Assembly: GCA_032622095.1 (NCBI GenBank)
Contig: CP136063.1
Coordinates: forward strand, 178,167,956 to 178,231,955
DNA from: Siphonodentalium dalli
Lineage: Eukaryota; Mollusca; Scaphopoda; Gadilida; Siphonodentaliidae
Direction of reading: 5' to 3'
DNA: 64,000 nt
Notes under the pieces: model-generated
What the model was told of the DNA's origin: nothing
Databases searched by the model: none
The model's input: the letters and a program-made list of their open reading frames with translations, nothing else
Part shown: positions 26,701 to 32,700 of the stretch, piece by piece
Position numbering within the stretch: position 1 is the stretch's first letter
Layout: the number at the start of each line of letters is the position of its first letter
Position numbers and translations under genes: made by a program

Positions 26701-29700
26701 AATATAGTTCTTCCGTTTCAGTGGGACTTTTCAAACTTAAGGTTCAAAATGTATACAAATTTTGTTTGATTTTTTGTGTACATAACAAGAGCAATATATT
26801 GCCCTGTTCGCTTAGTATATATCTTAATTTCGCGGAAGTCCACCAAATGTGGGTGAAATGTAGCACCATATAAGGCATATTATTTATTCTAATGCTGGTT
26901 GTGTTTACACTGTTTTAAACTTTGAGAGGGTTATAATTCCCGTAATTTATTTAATGTATTACATTTATATCTCCAATGTTTAATTAATCTATTTATTTTT
27001 TATTTATTGACACACATAATTACGATTACAATGGAGAATTCATCGTAATTTGCGTTGTTAGTCCAAAATCTACGGAATATTTTCAACGGAAAATGCCGAA
27101 CACAGTTCGCGAGGTCAACTGAGTTCGCATACTTTAAAAAAATTGTAAACATTGCGATAAATGTCTCTTTTCGCATTAAATTACCGCTTTCAATTCACAA
27201 CTGATGTGGGTTTCAGATCAAATAGCATGTCTTCTGTTGAAAATATCCGTTTATTGTCGCAATTGTGATATTTTATTTCATATAATTGTGGTTTTATTTG
27301 AGCGGGTCACTAACGCTTAAGTCGTGTCATAGGAATGCATGGGCCTGGAACTCGGACTAAAGACTGGCACCTCCATCCCAATATCTTAGCCGGCTTTAGT
27401 ATGAGAAGACTTGGACTAGATTATATAGAGTGCTTTTCTACTCAACATATCATTTGAAGCATATAATCTCTCGTTCACTATTTAGCATTTTCCAATAAAC
27501 TGAATATGGTACCACTGTGGACACAGTATAATCAGTGGCACTGTCACTGCTCCTTCTATGACAATGATCAAGCCTGCAAATATTGTGTCTGTCATTTGCA
27601 GAATGAGGTCCCCAGAGGCTGAATTTAGTGACACTCTCCCACATGGCAGGCTAGAATCACCACATCCACCCTCTCGGAACCTCATTCTGCTTAGGCCTCA
27701 ACTGCTATGGAAGACCTACAATCAAACTGCTATGGGACACCTAGGATCAGATTGAAGTTTCCCAGTTGAAGTTGGTGATGTTCACCCATTAGTCTCCACG
27801 ATTGTGCATTTTATTTTCTGAAAATTAGGGGATATAGAAACTATAGAAAAAAGTAACTAAAATCAATGTTAATTTGAGACCATAGATACTTCCCATAAAA
27901 TGAGGCCTAAGCAGAATGAGGTCCCAAGAGGGTGAATTTGGTGATGCTAGCCCGATTCTGCAAATGACAGACACACTATTTGCAGACTTGACAATGATGT
28001 GCACATTTCTCATGCAAGTCATACTCCAGCTCAGTTCTAATCATCTATTATATATTTTGGGAAATCTGTCTGTGTGTGTGTATGTCTGTCTGTCTGTGAT
28101 GGACTCGAAAACGGCCAAGCCGATTTCGATGAAACTTGGTATGTGGGGATACTTTCGGCCGGGGAGTGGCATGGGCCTATTAATTTGCCCGTGCGATGTG
28201 ACCTTGAAATCGGGTCATTTCAAGGTCAAATGCCCGAGTATCACGGGATTTGATGAAAATTAGTGTATGGGGATACCTTCGTATGGGGAGTGTCGTAAGC
28301 CTGTTCGTTTGCCTGTGCGACGTGACCTTGACCTTGAAATCGGGTCAAATCGCGAATTTTGATGGGATTTCAACGAAATTTTATACGTAGGGTTACTTTT
28401 GTCCACTGAGTGTTTTCGACGGGTCCAATCGTGACCCCGACCTGACCTTGACCTTCAAAATTATCAATTCGAGGTCAAATCGGGTAAAACCGGATGAATT
28501 TCCACGGGTACTTTTGTCCGGGCAGTGTTATCTTTCGTATGGGGAGTGTCATAAGCCTAATCATTTGCCCGTGCGACGTGACCTTGACCTTGAAATCGGG
28601 TCAATTCAAGGTCAAATCGCGAATTTTTAGGGGATTTCGACGAAATTTGATACATAGGGTTACTTTTGTCCACTGAGTTTTTTGGATGGGTCAAATCGTG
28701 ACCCCGACCTGACCTTGACCTTCAAAATGATCAATTCAAGGTCAAATCGGGTAAAACCGGATGGATTTCGACGAGTACTTTTGTCCGGGCAGTGTTTTGC
28801 ACGGGTCAAATCGTGACCCCACCTGACCTTGACCTTCAAAATGGACAATTCAAGGTCAAATCGCGCAATTCGCCAAAAAGCAGAGGGGAAACAGCCCGGA
28901 CGAAGTCGGGTCCACCTGCTAGTCTATTATATATTTTGGAACTTCTGTCTGTATGTATATATGTGTTTATGTATCTATGTATGCGTGTTATAGACTCAAA
29001 AACTGCTCGACTGATCTGACTCAAATTTGGTATGTAGGCCTACTTTGATACGGGGAACAATATGGGCGGGTCCAATTTCACTTGCGACCATGTCCTTGAC
29101 CTTGACCTCGCTCATATACGCTCATATAGGCATGTTCTGGCTGGACCGATCGACCGATCCGACTCAAATTTGGTATATAGGTCTACTTTGATCCCGGAAA
29201 CAATATGGGCGGGTCCAATTTCACTTGTAACCATGACCTTGACCTTGCTCATATAGGCATGTTTCTGGACCGATCGAACAATAGTTTTTTTCTTTCTCCT
29301 GATAGTTTTCAAATAGCCCGAACAAAGTCGGGCAGATTAGCTAGTAGTTACTATTTATGAAACATCTTGTTTTTCCTAGTCCGTGTTTCCTTTGACATAA
29401 ACCAGCTAGTATAGTGAAATCAGTAGGGATAATGCTTGTTTACATCCAAGCCTTGTCCCTTTACCTTTCTGTATCGGGTTTAAGCATCAATTAACTGCTC
29501 ATCTAATATAACCAATAACGGTAATAAATTGTCACAGTTGTGACAATAAACTGGTTTATCCATAGAAGACATATTATTCCTGAAAGAATTGTCAATTGAA
29601 AAGGGTGATGTAATGTGAAAATTTATTTTATCACAATGTTTACAAAATTTCAAAAGAATAAAAGCTCATTTGACCCCTCGAAGTGACTGTCGGCTGGTAA

Positions 29701-32700
29701 ACATAAACATGAGTACATGCGGTCATCGATTGAATTTTTTTTATCATGTACCCGGCAATTAATAAATTGGAAATTACATGTACATTGTGAGATGTCCAGT
29801 GTAAAAAATGTTCAACAAACAACAGCAATGGGATGTTGGAATAAAATCACATTGCGCATGTTCACATAATTGTTGTTTATCAGGTGTACTCGATTGTCGG
29901 CATAGAAGCCGAAAGTTCCGACTAAATTTCGAAACAGTTCAGGTCTTCTCTAAACGTAAACAAATGTGAGGTTACTCTCCTAATTACTCGGCATATTATG
30001 TGCATAATTTAAAATAAAAGTTAGATTATAATACATCATTATGACGGTAAGGTATCACTCTTTCTGATAAATATTGCATTCTGAATTGAACTCGATACAA
30101 ATTGACCAAAAATTCAGCCTCTGGATCTGGGTATAAAGTCTGCTATAGAACTGTATAGGGATGAGGCTTGGACATAAACAAGCATTATCCCTATTGATTT
30201 ATGTTTACGTCGAAGGAAACTATGACTAGTTTGAGTCATAACAATCCCAGATGTCTAATCTGAACATGATGAACATAATTATATAGCAAGTTTAACCCTT
30301 TATTTACTAAATGGATCAGTGGTCGATTTAATGCTTTAAATTTGTATGGCAATTGGCAATTTGGGTAGATTTCGTATAGCATTCCCTACCAATACATGTG
30401 TTTTCATTGTAAATTGGTTAGCAGAAATTGGAAATCGCATCGAATAATTGCGATGCGAATCCAGTTAAATCGAGCCCTGAAATGGATTTTTACTCTCAGT
30501 TAAAAAAGTATATACTGGAATTGTCTGTTCGTCTGAAGGGGTTTTCTTGAAAATTCAGCAGACGACAGATAATCCAAGTACAGAAGGAGTTCTGTTTATT
30601 GGAGGGAAATGTTAAGATAATAAGTTCAACAAACTTGTTGAACTTAATTTCTGAACCTTTCCTAAGTGATAACCACTCATCAATGAGTATTTAGTATTAA
30701 AAGGGTTAATAACCTAATTTTTTCAGTTACCTCCATACACCCAATTTTGTTTTCTGATTTCTCCGATAGTGAGAGTTACATGTTCAACAAACTTGAAGAA
30801 ATCGCCACCGATCCAGATCCAGTCACGCCTGTTCTTGGATGCCACATTACCAAGTCATTAAGTCCAGATAAAGTGAATGAAGGGGTAAGTTGACAATAGT
30901 TATGCAAATTATGCTCCAAATGTGTTTTAATTTACTCAGTAAGACTAAAGTTTTTTTCAATTTTGTAGTTTCTAATGGCTGGAAATGTAAAAATAGCCTA
31001 TTATTTATAGCCATATAAGATTGAGACTGGGCTTATTGTTTTTCTATGTAATGTTATCGCTAATTTAGGTGTCGCCTCATTGTTACGAAGCATGACACCA
31101 CTGTGGGCTATTAGCAATGTACTCTTCAATATTATCCCTTTCACGACGGGAGCTGCGCTGGTGCAGCATTAAGATCATGTGCCAGTGGATTCTCTTATAT
31201 AAGTGAGTCTCCCATAGGGAGCCTCACATATATAAAAGAATGCACTGGCTTACATTTCGCGTATATAAGAGAATGCATTGGCATAGGGTTTTTAAAAAAA
31301 ACAAGTAGCTCCTGTCATGAAAGGGTTAAGTGTCAACTTACTCAACTTATAGTGAAGCATACCCGAAGTGTACAGCATAAAATAATCTTGTGTAAGTAGA
31401 CACATGAAAAGTAAGAATATGTTGCAACAATCGAGACATCAAAGGGATTACCACAGTCATTGAATCAGGGACAATCATGTGCGTGCCAATTGATACAATG
31501 TCAAAGAAACACACCGTTTGTGAATTGGTTGCTCTACTTGCAGCTGTTCGTGACGTATTCATTAAAGTTGATTTCTCTGATACTAATACATATTTTGTTA
31601 TAAATATTTTAATACACTACGAAGTACTGAACGTGCAGAGATTCCCTGCCAATTCATGAAAATGCTCCTTTTATAAACCCCAGTCTTTGGTAACAACCAC
31701 GAATTGTGGTGTTTGCTAATTTGCATAAGTATTTAATTTAATTTGCAATTAAAATGCGTTGTGCATAAATGGTGTAGACAAATGCGCAACCAAGAGACAC
31801 TGAAGTTCAAATAGCCACGCTTTTCTGTACCAATTGATCATTTTCCTTCCAGCTATTTATTCCTCTGACTTTACAATTACAAAATGAGACTGGAATTTAT
31901 ATACCATGTTTGCTGTTATATGTTTGAATTTGCATTAATATATTGCTCGTATGCTGGTTTAATGAACATTTTACTTAGAATATAACTATTATTGTTCTAC
32001 TCCTATATCAAAATTTTCATGTCAGTTAAAAAAAAAATTATGAACATATTGCGAGGGGATCATAAATTTGTGGTTGAGTACAACCACGAAAATTGGACCA
32101 CCACGACATATATGTTTTTACAGTAAGTAAGTTATTATTATCCTTTACAGTTCATGACGAGCCGTATTAACTGGGTAGTACAGAGTTCAGCTGTTGATTA
32201 TCTCCACATGATGTTGGTGTGTATGAGCTGGCTGTTTGAAGAGTTCTCGATCGATGGTCGATTCTGTGTCAGTATCCACGATGAGGTCCGTTACATGGTG
32301 AAGTCAGACGATAGATTCCGGGCCGCCCTCGCCCTGCAGATAGCCAACCTTCTCACCAGGTCCATGTTCGCCTATAAACTGGATATGAATAATCTACCTC
32401 AGGTATGATAACATCAACTCTCTAACAGATTGTACATAATAGAGGCAATGGGTTCCATCTGTCCATTCATGCATACAGTAATGCCCTAATTAATCGACTC
32501 CATAACCACAGCAGAATTATGGGTAACTTTTCAGGATTTAGTCGGAAATATGGCTTGTTGCCATTCATCGGAAAGCTCTCACTGAGGAGAGCTTTTCAAT
32601 GAATGGCAACAAGCCATATTTCCGACTCAATCCTGAAAAGTTACCCATAATTCTGCTGTGGTTATGGAGTCGATTAATTAGGGCATTACTGTATGCCCAC

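Noticed and set aside
28380-28870. CRISPR-like regular repeats
   Set aside because: Units are tandem, degenerate and inside a Helitron; no constant repeat with unique spacers.
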